Origin: JBBROS01 sp038229135
GTDB taxonomy: Bacteria > Pseudomonadota > Alphaproteobacteria > Acetobacterales > Acetobacteraceae
NCBI GenBank assembly: GCA_038229135.1
Contig: JBBROS010000003.1
Span: 81,183 to 145,182, forward strand
Length of the DNA stretch: 64,000 nt
Direction: 5' to 3'
Under the pieces are notes generated by a model. That model ran no database searches, was not told the origin of the DNA, and worked only from the letters and a program-made list of their open reading frames with translations. The first letter of the stretch is position 1. The number at the start of each line of letters is the position of its first letter. Of this stretch, positions 54,886 to 64,000 are shown piece by piece. The translations under genes were made by a program, and so were the position numbers.

Positions 54886-54947
54886 CCCACGTCCCCCGTT
54901 CTCTGGGGGGAGGGGAGTCTGCCGGCCCGGACAGTCGCCCCAGGTAG

Positions 54948-54983
54948 CCCTCTCCCTTTCGCGAAAGGTTTTGGGGTGCGGGT
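54948..54983 (+). repeat. dispersed hairpin repeat, copy 6 (degenerate)
   Basis: CCCTCTCCCTTTCGCGAAAGG then TTTTGGGGTGCGGG, after atpF. Tail and loop palindrome remain. A second imperfect C-rich/G-rich pair stands at 54894-54916. Confidence 0.5.
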
Positions 54984-55098
54984 GCTGGATACCGACTGAA
55001 TCCCGAAATCACGACACGGCAGCCAAGCCTTTCCGTTTGCGCATCCGGTGATATCGAATATTGTGAAATCACTTTCGCAGCGTATTCACGGAGACCCC

Positions 55099-56682
55099 AT
55101 GACCTTCAAGCGATCGGCCCGGGCAGCCCTGCTCGCCAGTGCCATGCTTCTCGCCGCCATCCCGTCCCACGCCGCCAGCTTCCGCTGGGCCAACGACGGC
55201 GACGCCAACTCGATGGATCCCTACACGCGTAGCGAAACCTTCCTCCTCACCTTCACCCAGAACATCTACGATCCCCTGGTCCGCCGGAACCGCGAGCTGA
55301 AGGTCGAGCCGGCGCTGGCCGAACGCTGGGAACAGCCGGACCCGCGCACCTGGCGCTTCCACCTTCGCCGCAACGTGAAGTTCCAGGGCGGCGAGGCCTT
55401 CACCGCCGACGACGTGGTCTTCAGCTATCAGCGCGCCATCGGGCCGGGCAGCCAGATCAACGCCTACTTCCAGTCGGTCAAGGAAGTGAAGAAGATCGAC
55501 GACTACACCGTCGACTTCATCACCAAGGAGCCGAACCCGATCCTGCTGGAAGAGATCACCCAGTGGGTGATCATGTCCAAAGCCTGGTGCGAGGCCAACA
55601 AGGCCACCGAGGCCGCCGACCTCACCAAGGCCACCGAGAACTACGCCACCCGCAACGCCAACGGCACCGGGCCCTTCATCCTGCAGCTCCGTGAGCCGGA
55701 CCGCCGCACCGTGCTCCGCAACAACCCGGCCTGGTGGGACAAGCCCGAGCACAACCTCACCGAGGTCACGTTCAACGTCATCGGCAATGCCGCCACCCGC
55801 GTTGCGGCCCTGCTCTCGGGCGACGTGGACATGATCTACACCGTGCCGCCGCAGGACATGGACCGCCTCAGCCGCACGCCGAACCTTAAAGTCGCCACCA
55901 GCCCCGAACTGCGCACCATCTTCCTCGGCTTCGACGTGGCCCGCCCCGAGCTGCTCAAGTCCGACGTGAAGGGCAAGAACCCGCTCCAGGACAAGCGGGT
56001 CCGCCAAGCCTTCTACCAGGCCATCGACGTCCAAGCGATCAAGCAGCGCGTCATGCGCAACCAGTCCCGCCCCACGGCCAACATGTTCGGCCCCGGCGTC
56101 AACGGCTTCGTGGAGGCGGCCGACACCCGCTACCCGTACGACCCGGAGGCGTCCAAGAAGCTGCTGGCCGAAGCCGGCTACCCGAACGGCTTCGGCATCA
56201 CGCTCGACTGCCCGAATGACCGCTACGTCAACGACGAAGCCATCTGCCAGGCCGTGACGGCCATGCTCGCGCGCGCCGGCATGAAGGTCACGCTCAACGC
56301 ACAGACCCGCCTCAAATACTTCGCCGAGATCAGCAACCCCGAATACAAGACCAGCTTCTACATGCTCGGCTGGACGCCCAACACCTACGACGCGCACAAC
56401 TCGTTGTTCAACCTGCTCGGCAGCCGCAACGGCACCCGCGGGGTGTTCAACGACGGCGGATGGTCCACCAAGGAGTTCGACGCGCTGCTCGACAAGATCG
56501 CCGTCGAGATCGACCCCGCCAAGCGGCAGGCCATGATCACGCAGGCCGCCAAGATTGCGCACGACGACGTCGCCACCATCCCGCTGCATCAGCAGACGGT
56601 GGTGTGGGCCACCAAGTCGAACATCGACTTGCAGCAGCTCGCCGACAACACGTTCCCGCTCCGCTACGTGATGGTGAAGTAA
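55099..56682 (+). CDS. DppA-like ABC transporter binding protein (family 5)
   Basis: Periplasmic peptide-type receptor of 527 residues. Signal MTFKRSARAALLASAMLLAA, cleaved near SHAASF. Family blocks NDGDANSMDPYTRSE and GGEAFTADDVVFSYQRAIGP are present. No permease genes follow; it stands alone. The ATG at 55099 follows CGGAGA; an in-frame ATG at 55048 is less likely. Convergent with a sensor kinase gene, one base apart. Confidence 0.9.
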   Translation: MTFKRSARAALLASAMLLAAIPSHAASFRWANDGDANSMDPYTRSETFLLTFTQNIYDPLVRRNRELKVEPALAERWEQPDPRTWRFHLRRNVKFQGGEAFTADDVVFSYQRAIGPGSQINAYFQSVKEVKKIDDYTVDFITKEPNPILLEEITQWVIMSKAWCEANKATEAADLTKATENYATRNANGTGPFILQLREPDRRTVLRNNPAWWDKPEHNLTEVTFNVIGNAATRVAALLSGDVDMIYTVPPQDMDRLSRTPNLKVATSPELRTIFLGFDVARPELLKSDVKGKNPLQDKRVRQAFYQAIDVQAIKQRVMRNQSRPTANMFGPGVNGFVEAADTRYPYDPEASKKLLAEAGYPNGFGITLDCPNDRYVNDEAICQAVTAMLARAGMKVTLNAQTRLKYFAEISNPEYKTSFYMLGWTPNTYDAHNSLFNLLGSRNGTRGVFNDGGWSTKEFDALLDKIAVEIDPAKRQAMITQAAKIAHDDVATIPLHQQTVVWATKSNIDLQQLADNTFPLRYVMVK

Positions 56683-56683
56683 C

Positions 56684-57814
56684 CTACTTCAGCACGACCG
56701 CGACACGGCTCACCCCGGCGTCGCGGTCCACCTGCACCCGCCCGCCCCTTGCCAGCGCATGCACCAGCCGCATGCCGAGCCGCCCGCCGCCAGCCGCCGG
56801 GTCGAACCCGTCCCCCTCGTCATCGACCTCCACCCGCACCGGGCCACCGCCCACGTCGACGAGGCGCACCAGGATCCGCCCGCGCCCATGCTTGATGGCG
56901 TTCGTCACCAGCTCCGACACGATCAGCCCCAGCGACGTCAGCCGGTCCGCCGAGAGCGGCAGCGTCCCGCCCTCCAGCGCCGCCGCCCGGCCGCCCGCAT
57001 CGTCGAGCAGCGGCTGCATGTCGGATAACAGCCCCCGCACATAGGCCGCGGCATCCGCCTCCGCGACAGAGCCACCCTCATAAAGCCGTTGATGCACCGC
57101 CGCGATGCTCATGATCCGCTGCGCCGCCACGTCCAACTCGGCCCGCACCTGCTCCGTCGCTCCCCGCGCCTGCAGGCCCAGCATCGTCTTGACCAGCTGC
57201 AGGCTGTTCTTCACCCGATGATGCACCTCCTGCATCAACAAGTCCTTGTCCCGCAGCGCCTGGTCCTTCGCAGCCTCGATCTGCGCTCGGTCCAGCGCCG
57301 CCTCGAGCACGTTGGCCACCGACTGCACGAACCATGTGTCGGCCTCCATGAACTCGTGCCGCCGCGTGCTATCGACCTCGAGCACACCCCACGGCCCCAG
57401 GTCCCGCGCCGCGATCGGCACGTTCAGCGCGCTCAGCACACCATGCTCGGCCAACACGCCCGGCACGCGGAACCGCCCTTCGTTCAGCAGGTCGGGCGCA
57501 ACCGTAGGACCCCCGGATTTCAGCGCGAACCCGGCCGGGCTGTCGAGCTCTCCCCCTAGCGTGGAATGCCCCACCACGCCTGCATGCCAGCCAACCCCGG
57601 CCGCAATCAGGAAGTCGTTCGTCTCCGGACGATACCGGAGCACCTTGGCGTAGCGCGTCCCAAGCCCGTCCGACACCGTCCGGCATGCCTCCGCGAGCGT
57701 GTCGTCCACGGTGCGCGGCTGCAGGGCATAGATCCCGAACGCCGCCACGAGCTCTTGCTGCCGAAGGCGCAGGAAGACGTCGGCCTCAGTCGCCGCAACC
57801 GGGTTCGCGCTCAT
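56684..57814 (-). CDS. GAF-domain sensor histidine kinase (HisKA_2/HWE-like)
   Basis: 376 residues. The N-terminal GAF domain spans about 20-170 (LVAAFGIYALQPRTVDDTLA ...). HisKA_2 box KDLLMQEVHHRVKNSLQLV holds the phospho-His. The ATPase part has ELVTNAIKHGRGR and DDEGDGFDP. No transmembrane helix. Partner response regulator (often PhyR-type in general stress signalling) is not in the window, so the signal and output are unknown. Confidence 0.9.
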   Translation of the reverse strand: MSANPVAATEADVFLRLRQQELVAAFGIYALQPRTVDDTLAEACRTVSDGLGTRYAKVLRYRPETNDFLIAAGVGWHAGVVGHSTLGGELDSPAGFALKSGGPTVAPDLLNEGRFRVPGVLAEHGVLSALNVPIAARDLGPWGVLEVDSTRRHEFMEADTWFVQSVANVLEAALDRAQIEAAKDQALRDKDLLMQEVHHRVKNSLQLVKTMLGLQARGATEQVRAELDVAAQRIMSIAAVHQRLYEGGSVAEADAAAYVRGLLSDMQPLLDDAGGRAAALEGGTLPLSADRLTSLGLIVSELVTNAIKHGRGRILVRLVDVGGGPVRVEVDDEGDGFDPAAGGGRLGMRLVHALARGGRVQVDRDAGVSRVAVVLK

Positions 57815-57861
57815 CGGTCCATCACTCTTGGTTCACTCTCGCCTAACTTGGGACAACCGTA

Positions 57862-59373
57862 TCAAATTTCCAGAATGTAGCGGGCGCGCAGGTGCTGCTG
57901 AAAGAACGCCGGGTCGAGCGGGGCCCCCGTGGCCGCCTCGAGCAGCGCATTGAAGCCGAGAACGCTGCCCTGCGCATGCACCGAAGCACGCAGCCAAGCC
58001 AGCATCGGCCCGAGATCCCCGCGCGCGAACGCCGTCTCCAACCCCCGAACCGCCTCCCGCGCCGTCGCCATCAGTTGAGCCGCAGCCATGGCACCGAGCG
58101 TGTAGGATGGGAAGTAGCCGAATGCCCCGTCATACCAATGGATGTCCTGCAGGCATCCCCGGGCATCGTCGGGCGGAACCACGCCGAGCAGGTCCCGCAT
58201 GCCATCCCGCCAGGCACCGGGCAGGTCCACCACGGCCAGGTCGCCTGCGACCAGCGCCTGCTCCAGCCGGAAACGCAGGATCACGTGCGCCGGATACGTC
58301 ATCTCGTCCGCATCCACACGGATGAAGCTCCGCTCCACCCTGCGCCACAACCGAGCCAGGTTCGCCGGCGCATAAGGCTCCGGCGCGCCCCCGAATGCGC
58401 CGTGCATCTCCGGCCCGAGCCACGCCAGGTAGGCATCCGACCGGCAGGCCTGCATCTCGACGATCAGCGACTGGCTTTCATGCGCCGCCATCCCCGCGGC
58501 CTCGCCCACGGGCTGCCGTCGATGCGCCGCCGGCAGCCCGGCCTCATACAGCGCATGCCCCGTCTCGTGGAGCACCGCGAGCAGCGCAAGGGATGGGTTG
58601 GCCTCGTCGTAACGCGTCGTGATCCGCAGATCGGTCGGCGTGCCGCCCGAGAACGGGTGCGCCGACCGGTCGAGCCGCGCCGCATTGAAGTCGAGCCCCG
58701 TGCGCGCCGCGAGCAGCCGGCACAGCCCCTCCTGCCGCCCCGTTGGGAATACGCCCGCAAGCGGCAGAGGCGGCCCGATCTCGGCCGCAAGCCGGTCCTG
58801 CCGCTCTTCCACCAGTGGCAGCGCCTCGGCCAGGAACGCTTCGTATTCGGCAAACACCGGCGCCACGTCGGCCGCGCCGATGCCGGGCTGGAACCCGTCC
58901 ATGAGGGCATCGTAGGGCGAGAGCCCCAGCGCCTCGCCCAAGGCCAACGATTGCTCGCGCACCAGGGACAGCACCTCGGCCAACGCCGGCGCCACGCTCG
59001 CGAAGTCGCTCTCTCCCTTCGCCCGGCGCCAGACGGTCTCGCAGGCCGACTCCGCCCGCCGCCGCGCCTCCACCAGCTCGGCCGGAATGCTGGTCGCCCG
59101 CGTATGCGCGTGCCGCATGAGCCGAAGGTTTGCCGCCGCCCATGGCTCCGTCGGCGCATCGGCCTCGGCCGAGCCCAGGTCATCCTCGGTTTCCGCCGCC
59201 GTCAACACGCCATGAGCCACACCCGCGAGCACCGCCATCTGGTCTCCGCGCGCGGCGGCTCCGCCCGGCGGCATCATGGCGGCAGCATCCCACCCCAGGA
59301 CCGACCCGGCCTCCCCCACCGTGGCGATCCGCGCAAACCGCTCCACGAGCCGACCGTACGCACCCTGGTTCAT
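57862..59373 (-). CDS. M32 family carboxypeptidase
   Basis: Zinc metallocarboxypeptidase (Taq type), 503 residues. The metal motif HETGHALYEAGLP is followed by ESQSLIVEMQ. It trims C-terminal residues from peptides, presumably in the cytoplasm. Start overlaps the surf1 stop (ATGA). Last gene of the oxidase cluster. Confidence 0.93.
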   Translation of the reverse strand: MNQGAYGRLVERFARIATVGEAGSVLGWDAAAMMPPGGAAARGDQMAVLAGVAHGVLTAAETEDDLGSAEADAPTEPWAAANLRLMRHAHTRATSIPAELVEARRRAESACETVWRRAKGESDFASVAPALAEVLSLVREQSLALGEALGLSPYDALMDGFQPGIGAADVAPVFAEYEAFLAEALPLVEERQDRLAAEIGPPLPLAGVFPTGRQEGLCRLLAARTGLDFNAARLDRSAHPFSGGTPTDLRITTRYDEANPSLALLAVLHETGHALYEAGLPAAHRRQPVGEAAGMAAHESQSLIVEMQACRSDAYLAWLGPEMHGAFGGAPEPYAPANLARLWRRVERSFIRVDADEMTYPAHVILRFRLEQALVAGDLAVVDLPGAWRDGMRDLLGVVPPDDARGCLQDIHWYDGAFGYFPSYTLGAMAAAQLMATAREAVRGLETAFARGDLGPMLAWLRASVHAQGSVLGFNALLEAATGAPLDPAFFQQHLRARYILEI

Positions 59374-60056
59374 GCTCGTTCCTTCTGCACCACCTGGCGC
59401 GCATACACGGCAAACACCACTGCCAGCACGGCCGACAGGCCGAACCAGGTGATGGCGTAGGTCAGATGGTCGTTCGGCGGCCTCGGCAGGACCCGCACCG
59501 GCTCCGGTACGCTGCCCGGCGGCCCCATCAGCACCAGCGTGAACGGCGCCACCTCCCCGGCGCCGAGCGTCTGGCCGATCCGCACCGGATCGAGCGCGAA
59601 GTAACGCCGGGCCGCTGCGTCATCCTGGATCGCGAGCCGCCCCGCAGGCTCGGGCGGCCGCACATAGCCCTCGAGCCGGATACGGCCGGGCGGCGCTGGC
59701 GGCTCGGTATCGATCGGCGCCCATCCGCGGTCCACCAAAATCGGCGAACCTTGGTCGGGCCGCAACAGCGCCAGCACGTGCGCGCCCATGGCCGCACCTG
59801 CACGCCCGGTCCGAACCTCAGCCCCATACCGGGCCGCGCCAGGCAGATACTCCCCGTCGACCTGCACGCGTTGGAACGGGTTGGGGCGCAGCGGCAGCGG
59901 CACGGGTGCCGCCTGCTCGCCCCGGTCGATCTCCGCCAGGATCTCCGTCTTCCAAGCAAGCCGCCGGACCTGCCACGTGCCCAACGACAGCGTCAGTGAC
60001 AGCATTGCCGCAGTTGTCAGCGCGGGCCAGCGCAGGCGGCGCCAACGGCCCTGCAT
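59370..60056 (-). CDS. SURF1 family cytochrome oxidase assembly protein
   Basis: 228 residues. Two helices, at about 12-25 (ALTTAAMLSLTLSLGTWQVR) and near the C-terminus (ITWFGLSAVLAVVFAVYA). LGTWQVRR is the SURF1 signature, and GWAPID and HLTYAITWFGL are family blocks. It helps haem a insertion in subunit I. Downstream of ctaE by 16 bases. Confidence 0.92.
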   Translation of the reverse strand: MQGRWRRLRWPALTTAAMLSLTLSLGTWQVRRLAWKTEILAEIDRGEQAAPVPLPLRPNPFQRVQVDGEYLPGAARYGAEVRTGRAGAAMGAHVLALLRPDQGSPILVDRGWAPIDTEPPAPPGRIRLEGYVRPPEPAGRLAIQDDAAARRYFALDPVRIGQTLGAGEVAPFTLVLMGPPGSVPEPVRVLPRPPNDHLTYAITWFGLSAVLAVVFAVYARQVVQKERA

Positions 60057-60072
60057 GGACCGCGTGGTAGAG

Positions 60073-60960
60073 CTACTCGGCAACGGCCGAGCCGGCGCCC
60101 CAAAGGTAGATGGAGACGAACAGGAACAACCAAACCACGTCCACGAAGTGCCAATACCAGGCAGCCGCCTCGAAGCCGAAATGCCGCTGCGGCGTGAACT
60201 GCCCGGCCTTCGCACGGAACCAGCACACGATCAGGAAGATGGTCCCGACGATCACATGGAACCCGTGGAACCCGGTAGCCAGGAAGAAAGTCGACGGGTA
60301 GACACCCCCACCCGCAAACTTGAACGGCGCCTCCGAATACTCGAGCGCCTGGAACGTCGTGAAGATCATGCCCAACAGGATCGTGAACCCGAGCGAGCGG
60401 ATCAGGTTCTTCCTGTCCCCGTGGATCAAGGCGTGGTGCGCCCAGGTGATGGTCGTCCCCGAGAGCAGCAGGATCAGCGTGTTCAGCAGCGGGAGGTTGA
60501 ACGGGTTGAAGGTCTGCACGCCCACCGGCGGCCAAGCCGGCGTCTCTGCGCCCAATACGTGCGCGGGATACAGCGCATAATGGAAGTAGGCCCAGAAGAA
60601 GCCGACGAAGAACATCACCTCGCTCGCGATGAACAGCGTCATCCCGTAGCGCAGCCCGATCCGGACGACCGGCGTATGCACCCCCGCCGTTTGGCTCTCT
60701 TTCAGGACATCCCGCCACCACAGCGCCATGGTCGCGAGCACCATCGCCAAGCCCAGGCCGAGCCACAGATAGCTCGCGCCGTGCGCCTTCTGCACGATCC
60801 CAAACACCAACACACCGCCGCCGAGGGCTCCAGCCAGCGGCCAGGGGCTGGGGTCGACGAGGTGGAAGGGCTGCTTCGACGACCCGTTCTCGTCGGCCGG
60901 CGTAGGCGCACCGGCTGCTGCGTTCGCGTGGATCGTCTCGGCAGTCGCGTCGATGCTCAT
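60073..60960 (-). CDS. ctaE: cytochrome c oxidase subunit III
   Basis: 295 residues, seven helices. Conserved EVMFFVGFFWAYFHYAL, LLLSGTTITWAHHA and TGFHGFHVIVGTIFLIVC. It stabilises the oxidase core. The N-terminal extension of about 25 polar residues is ordinary for the group. Between ctaG and surf1. Confidence 0.95.
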   Translation of the reverse strand: MSIDATAETIHANAAAGAPTPADENGSSKQPFHLVDPSPWPLAGALGGGVLVFGIVQKAHGASYLWLGLGLAMVLATMALWWRDVLKESQTAGVHTPVVRIGLRYGMTLFIASEVMFFVGFFWAYFHYALYPAHVLGAETPAWPPVGVQTFNPFNLPLLNTLILLLSGTTITWAHHALIHGDRKNLIRSLGFTILLGMIFTTFQALEYSEAPFKFAGGGVYPSTFFLATGFHGFHVIVGTIFLIVCWFRAKAGQFTPQRHFGFEAAAWYWHFVDVVWLFLFVSIYLWGAGSAVAE

Positions 60961-60985
60961 CGTGTCCCGTCCAAAAGCTGCGGCA

Positions 60986-61621
60986 TCATCGCGATATCGT
61001 TTTCGCGTTCAAGCCGGAAATGGCGCCACCCACCCCGGCTTGCGGCCCTACATGCGGCCCCGCCCGCTCGAGCCCGCCATTGCGGGCCGCGTCGTCGAGG
61101 CTGCGGAAGAAGGTGTAGCTCAGCGTGATGCTTCGCACATCCCGCGTTTCTGGGTCTGTCGCAATGGCCGGGTCCACCCAGAAACTGAGCGGAAAGTGCA
61201 TTTCTTGCCCGGCCGCCAGGGTCTGTTCATCGAAGCAGAAGCATGCCGTCTTGTGAAAATACTTTGCCACCTTCTCGGGCGTCACGTTGTAGGTCGCAAC
61301 GCCCGTGACGGCCCGCGAAGCCTCATTGCGCCCCGTGTAGGTCGCAAGCCGGTCCTCGCCGAGCGCCACGCGGACCACCCGCTCATCGGCCGAGAAGCGC
61401 CAGGGCAGGGCAGGGTTGGTGTTGGCGTCGAACCGCACCTCGATCGTACGCCCGGTGGCGCCTGGCGCCATCGCCACGGCACGGCCGAGCGTGCCGTTAT
61501 ACCCCGTCGCCTCGCAGAACATCCGATAGAGCGGCACAGCGGCAAACGACACGCCTGCCATGAGCGCGATGCACCCAACGAGCGCCCCGGCCATTACCCC
61601 GTTCCGTCGACCGCGCTCCAT
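60986..61621 (-). CDS. ctaG: cytochrome c oxidase assembly protein CtaG (Cox11)
   Basis: Copper chaperone for CuB of subunit I, 211 residues. One N-terminal helix; the copper Cys pair is in KTACFCFDEQTL. Also VPLYRMFCEATGYNGT with the early Cys. Directly follows the short membrane gene with no gap. Confidence 0.95.
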   Translation of the reverse strand: MERGRRNGVMAGALVGCIALMAGVSFAAVPLYRMFCEATGYNGTLGRAVAMAPGATGRTIEVRFDANTNPALPWRFSADERVVRVALGEDRLATYTGRNEASRAVTGVATYNVTPEKVAKYFHKTACFCFDEQTLAAGQEMHFPLSFWVDPAIATDPETRDVRSITLSYTFFRSLDDAARNGGLERAGPHVGPQAGVGGAISGLNAKTISR

Positions 61622-61774
61622 CTAGCTCACCTTGAACCGAACGACGCTTATTGCGTAGAACAAAATGGCAACCACCACAAGCACTCCAAGCACGGCCAGG
61701 TTGCGGCCACGTCGCCGTCGCCGCAGCTCCGCCGCCTGGTCCGACGAGAGCGGCGGTGGGAAGCCGTCATCCAT
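61622..61774 (-). CDS. short membrane protein of the oxidase operon (CoxF-like position)
   Basis: 50 residues: polar N-terminus with basic ELRRRRRGRN then one helix (LAVLGVLVVVAILFYAISVV). Position between ctaB and ctaG matches the small gene called coxF in related operons. The ATG overlaps the ctaB stop, and the stop abuts ctaG. Function unknown. Confidence 0.7.
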   Translation of the reverse strand: MDDGFPPPLSSDQAAELRRRRRGRNLAVLGVLVVVAILFYAISVVRFKVS

Positions 61775-62742
61775 CAACGCACCAGATGGTCGACGGCGAG
61801 CGCCAGGAACAGAGCGAACAGGTAGGCCAACGAATACCGGAACGCCTGCTTGGCCGGCGCATCCTTGGTCAGGCTCCGCCCGGCCGCATCCTGCACGTCG
61901 AACAGCACCCGCCACGCCGCAACGCCGAACCCGAGCCCGAGTGCGGCTGCCGCCCAGCCATACACCGGTCCCGTGTAACCGAGCCACCAGGGCAGCAACG
62001 ACGACACGACCAGCACGGCGGTATAGAACGCGACGTGCCGACGCGTGCTGCGCGCGCCACTCACCACAGGCAGCATCGGCACCCCGGCCCGCTCATAATC
62101 TGCATGCGCATACAGGCTTAGCGCCCAGAAATGCGGGGGGGTCCAAAAGAACACGATTGCAAACATCAGCACCGGCAGGACGTCCACACCGCCCGTGACC
62201 GCCGCCCACCCGATCAGAGGCGGGAACGCCCCCGCAGCACCACCGATGACGATGTTCTGCGAGGTCCGTCGCTTCAGCCACATCGTGTAGACCCCGACGT
62301 AGAATACGATCGACAGGGCAAGGATGCCGGCTGCGACCACGTTCGTGGCCAGGAACAGCATCAGCACGGAAGCTACCGAAAGCCCGATCCCGTAGGCCAA
62401 CGCCCCGCCCGGCGAGATCCGGCCCGCCGCCACCGGCCGCTGCGCCGTCCGCCGCATCACCGCATCGATATCACGATCGTACCAATGGTTCAGCGCCCCT
62501 GCCGCCCCGGCGCCGAGCGCGATGCACAGCACCGCCGTCAGCGCCAAAACCGGATGCAGGTAACCCGGCGCCAGCAGCATGCCGATATACCCAGTGTATA
62601 CCACGAGCATGATCACCCGCGGCTTAAGCAGGACCACCCAATCCCGCACATCCGCCGGCATGTCGTCGTAAACCGCCGCTTCGTAAGCCGCAGGGGCGGC
62701 CAAAGCCGCCCCCCGATCCGCCGTAGTCAGGACCTTGTTCAT
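61774..62742 (-). CDS. ctaB: protohaem IX farnesyltransferase (haem O synthase)
   Basis: 322 residues, about nine helices. Prenyltransferase motifs NHWYDRDIDAVMRRTAQRPV and the second Asp-rich YAHADYERAGVPMLP are present. It makes haem O, a precursor of haem A. Start overlaps the ctaD stop by one base. Confidence 0.95.
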   Translation of the reverse strand: MNKVLTTADRGAALAAPAAYEAAVYDDMPADVRDWVVLLKPRVIMLVVYTGYIGMLLAPGYLHPVLALTAVLCIALGAGAAGALNHWYDRDIDAVMRRTAQRPVAAGRISPGGALAYGIGLSVASVLMLFLATNVVAAGILALSIVFYVGVYTMWLKRRTSQNIVIGGAAGAFPPLIGWAAVTGGVDVLPVLMFAIVFFWTPPHFWALSLYAHADYERAGVPMLPVVSGARSTRRHVAFYTAVLVVSSLLPWWLGYTGPVYGWAAAALGLGFGVAAWRVLFDVQDAAGRSLTKDAPAKQAFRYSLAYLFALFLALAVDHLVR

Positions 62743-64000
62743 CACCGTAGCCGCGGCAGCTCCTCGAACGTGTGGAACGGCGGCGGCGACGTCACCGTCC
62801 ACTCGAGCGTGGTGGCGCCCACGCCCCAGTAATTGTCAGCCACCGTCACCTTCGAGGTGAACGTGCGATAGACCACGTAGAGGAAGATCAGGACCGACAC
62901 AGCGCCGCCATAGGCGCCGATCGAAGCGACCATGTTCCACCCGGCAAAGGCGTCCGGATAATCCGGGTAGCGCCGTGGCATGCCCGCCAAGCCCAGGAAG
63001 TGCATCGGGAAGAAGGTCAGGTTCACGCTCACGAACGTGACCCAGAAGTGGACCTGCCCCCACATCTCCGGATACTGCCGGCCCGACATCTTGCCGATCC
63101 AGTAGTAGAAACCGGCGAAGATCGAGAACACCGCACCCAAGCTCAGCACGTAGTGGAAGTGCGCCACCACGTAGTAGGTGTTGTGCAGCACCTGGTCGAT
63201 GGAGGCGTTCGACAGCACGATTCCGGTCACGCCGCCCAGCGTGAAAAGGAAGATGAACCCCACCGCGAACAGCATCGGCGTCTTCATCTCGATCGAGCCG
63301 CCCCACATCGTCGCGATCCACGAGAAGATCTTGATGCCGGTCGGCACCGCGATGATCATCGTCGCCGCCATGAAGTAGGCCCGGGTGTCGACGCCGATGC
63401 CGGACACGAACATATGGTGCGCCCACACGACGAACCCGACGACGCCGATCGCCACCATGGCGTAGGCCATGCCCAGGTAGCCGAACACCGGCTTCTTGCT
63501 GAACGTGCTGATGATGTGGCTGACCATGCCGAAGCCCGGCAGGATCATGATGTAGACCTCGGGGTGCCCGAAGAACCAGAACAGATGCTGGAACAGCACC
63601 GGGTCACCACCGCCCTGCGGGTCGAAGAACGCCGTCCCGAAGTTGCGGTCCGTGATCAACATCGTGATGGCGCCGGCGAGCACGGGCACCGCCAGCAGCA
63701 GCAGGAATGCCGTGACCAGCATGGACCACACGAACAACGGCATCTTGTGCAGTGTCATGCCCGGGGCACGCATGTTGAAGATCGTGGTGATGAAGTTGAT
63801 CGCGCCCAACAAGGAGCTTGCCCCTGCAAGGTGAAGCGCGAACAGGGTGTAGTCCATCGCCGGCCCGCCCATATAGGTCGAGTTCGACAGCGGCGGATAC
63901 AGCGTCCAGCCGGCACCGGCGCCGTCACCGGTGAACAAGCCGAGCATGATCAAGGCAAACGCCGGCACCAGCAGCCAGAAGCTGATGTTGTTCAATCGGG
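62742..64000 (-). CDS. ctaD: cytochrome c oxidase subunit I (partial)
   Basis: Catalytic aa3 oxidase subunit; only the last 419 or so codons are inside the window. CuB ligands are seen in FGHPEVYIMILPGFGM and WAHHMFVSGI, the K-channel Lys in PTGIKIFSW and the haem ligands in VAHFHYVLSLG. The Glu of PEVYI is present, so it is an A1-type enzyme. The window ends at PRLNN, shortly after the D-channel Asp region. Confidence 0.95.
   Translation of the reverse strand, partial: RLNNISFWLLVPAFALIMLGLFTGDGAGAGWTLYPPLSNSTYMGGPAMDYTLFALHLAGASSLLGAINFITTIFNMRAPGMTLHKMPLFVWSMLVTAFLLLLAVPVLAGAITMLITDRNFGTAFFDPQGGGDPVLFQHLFWFFGHPEVYIMILPGFGMVSHIISTFSKKPVFGYLGMAYAMVAIGVVGFVVWAHHMFVSGIGVDTRAYFMAATMIIAVPTGIKIFSWIATMWGGSIEMKTPMLFAVGFIFLFTLGGVTGIVLSNASIDQVLHNTYYVVAHFHYVLSLGAVFSIFAGFYYWIGKMSGRQYPEMWGQVHFWVTFVSVNLTFFPMHFLGLAGMPRRYPDYPDAFAGWNMVASIGAYGGAVSVLIFLYVVYRTFTSKVTVADNYWGVGATTLEWTVTSPPPFHTFEELPRLR

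Overview
The window is about 64 kb of very GC-rich DNA with dense, often overlapping genes and many GTG or TTG starts. Gene content points to an alphaproteobacterium: FlaF/FlbT flagellin control, a separate ATP synthase b' subunit, DUF2842, DUF1491, a Tim44-like protein, and the ctaD-ctaB-short protein-ctaG-ctaE-surf1 oxidase order. A member of Rhodospirillales, possibly Acetobacteraceae, is my best guess; this is inference from gene content, not a database match. No insertion sequence, prophage, CRISPR array or rRNA was found. The window reads as ordinary chromosome.

Layout. 0.1-5.5 kb (minus strand): a LOV-type sensor kinase, a short-chain dehydrogenase, pheA and kdsB. 5.6-8.5 kb (plus): a HisN-like phosphatase, a YejA-like binding protein and a broken thioredoxin reductase fragment. 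8.6-16 kb (minus): nnrD, a histidine phosphatase, then a branched-chain-amino-acid-type ABC transporter operon (binding protein, LivH, a LivM-LivG-LivF triple fusion) ending in a cytosine-deaminase-like amidohydrolase. 16.4-19 kb: a divergent iron locus with FTR1 permease and cupredoxin on one side, and an unknown periplasmic protein plus a four-helix membrane protein on the other, around two Fur-like sites. A tRNA-Thr(UGU) follows.

19-31 kb: a diguanylate cyclase, an amine oxidase, a lone LutA-like protein, an orphan DNA methyltransferase, a Tim44-like protein, a histidine phosphatase and NUDIX pair, msrP with a short membrane protein in place of msrQ, ada, and a circularly permuted ATP-grasp/alpha-E pair. 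31-34 kb: two tandem OmpA-type porins. 34-37 kb: a NitT/TauT/ThiY-type ABC transporter. 37-44 kb: a DUF429 protein, a PanE-like reductase, an acetyltransferase, an M20 amidohydrolase, manC, DUF2842, apt and a TctC-like protein.

44.5-46.3 kb: flaF, flbT and flagellin. 46.3-52 kb: mutY, and divergently dciA, a DsbA-like protein and smc. 52.4-54.9 kb: atpI-atpB-atpE-atpF'-atpF (F0 part of ATP synthase). 55-57.8 kb: a DppA-like binding protein and a GAF/HisKA_2 sensor kinase. 57.9-64 kb: an M32 carboxypeptidase and the aa3 oxidase operon, cut by the window end inside ctaD.

The most interesting items are the iron locus with unrecognised partners, the triple Liv fusion joined to an amidohydrolase with altered active-site residues, a LOV kinase whose receiver lacks its phospho-acceptor, and a dispersed hairpin repeat family that mostly follows plus-strand genes and in one case has become part of a coding sequence.
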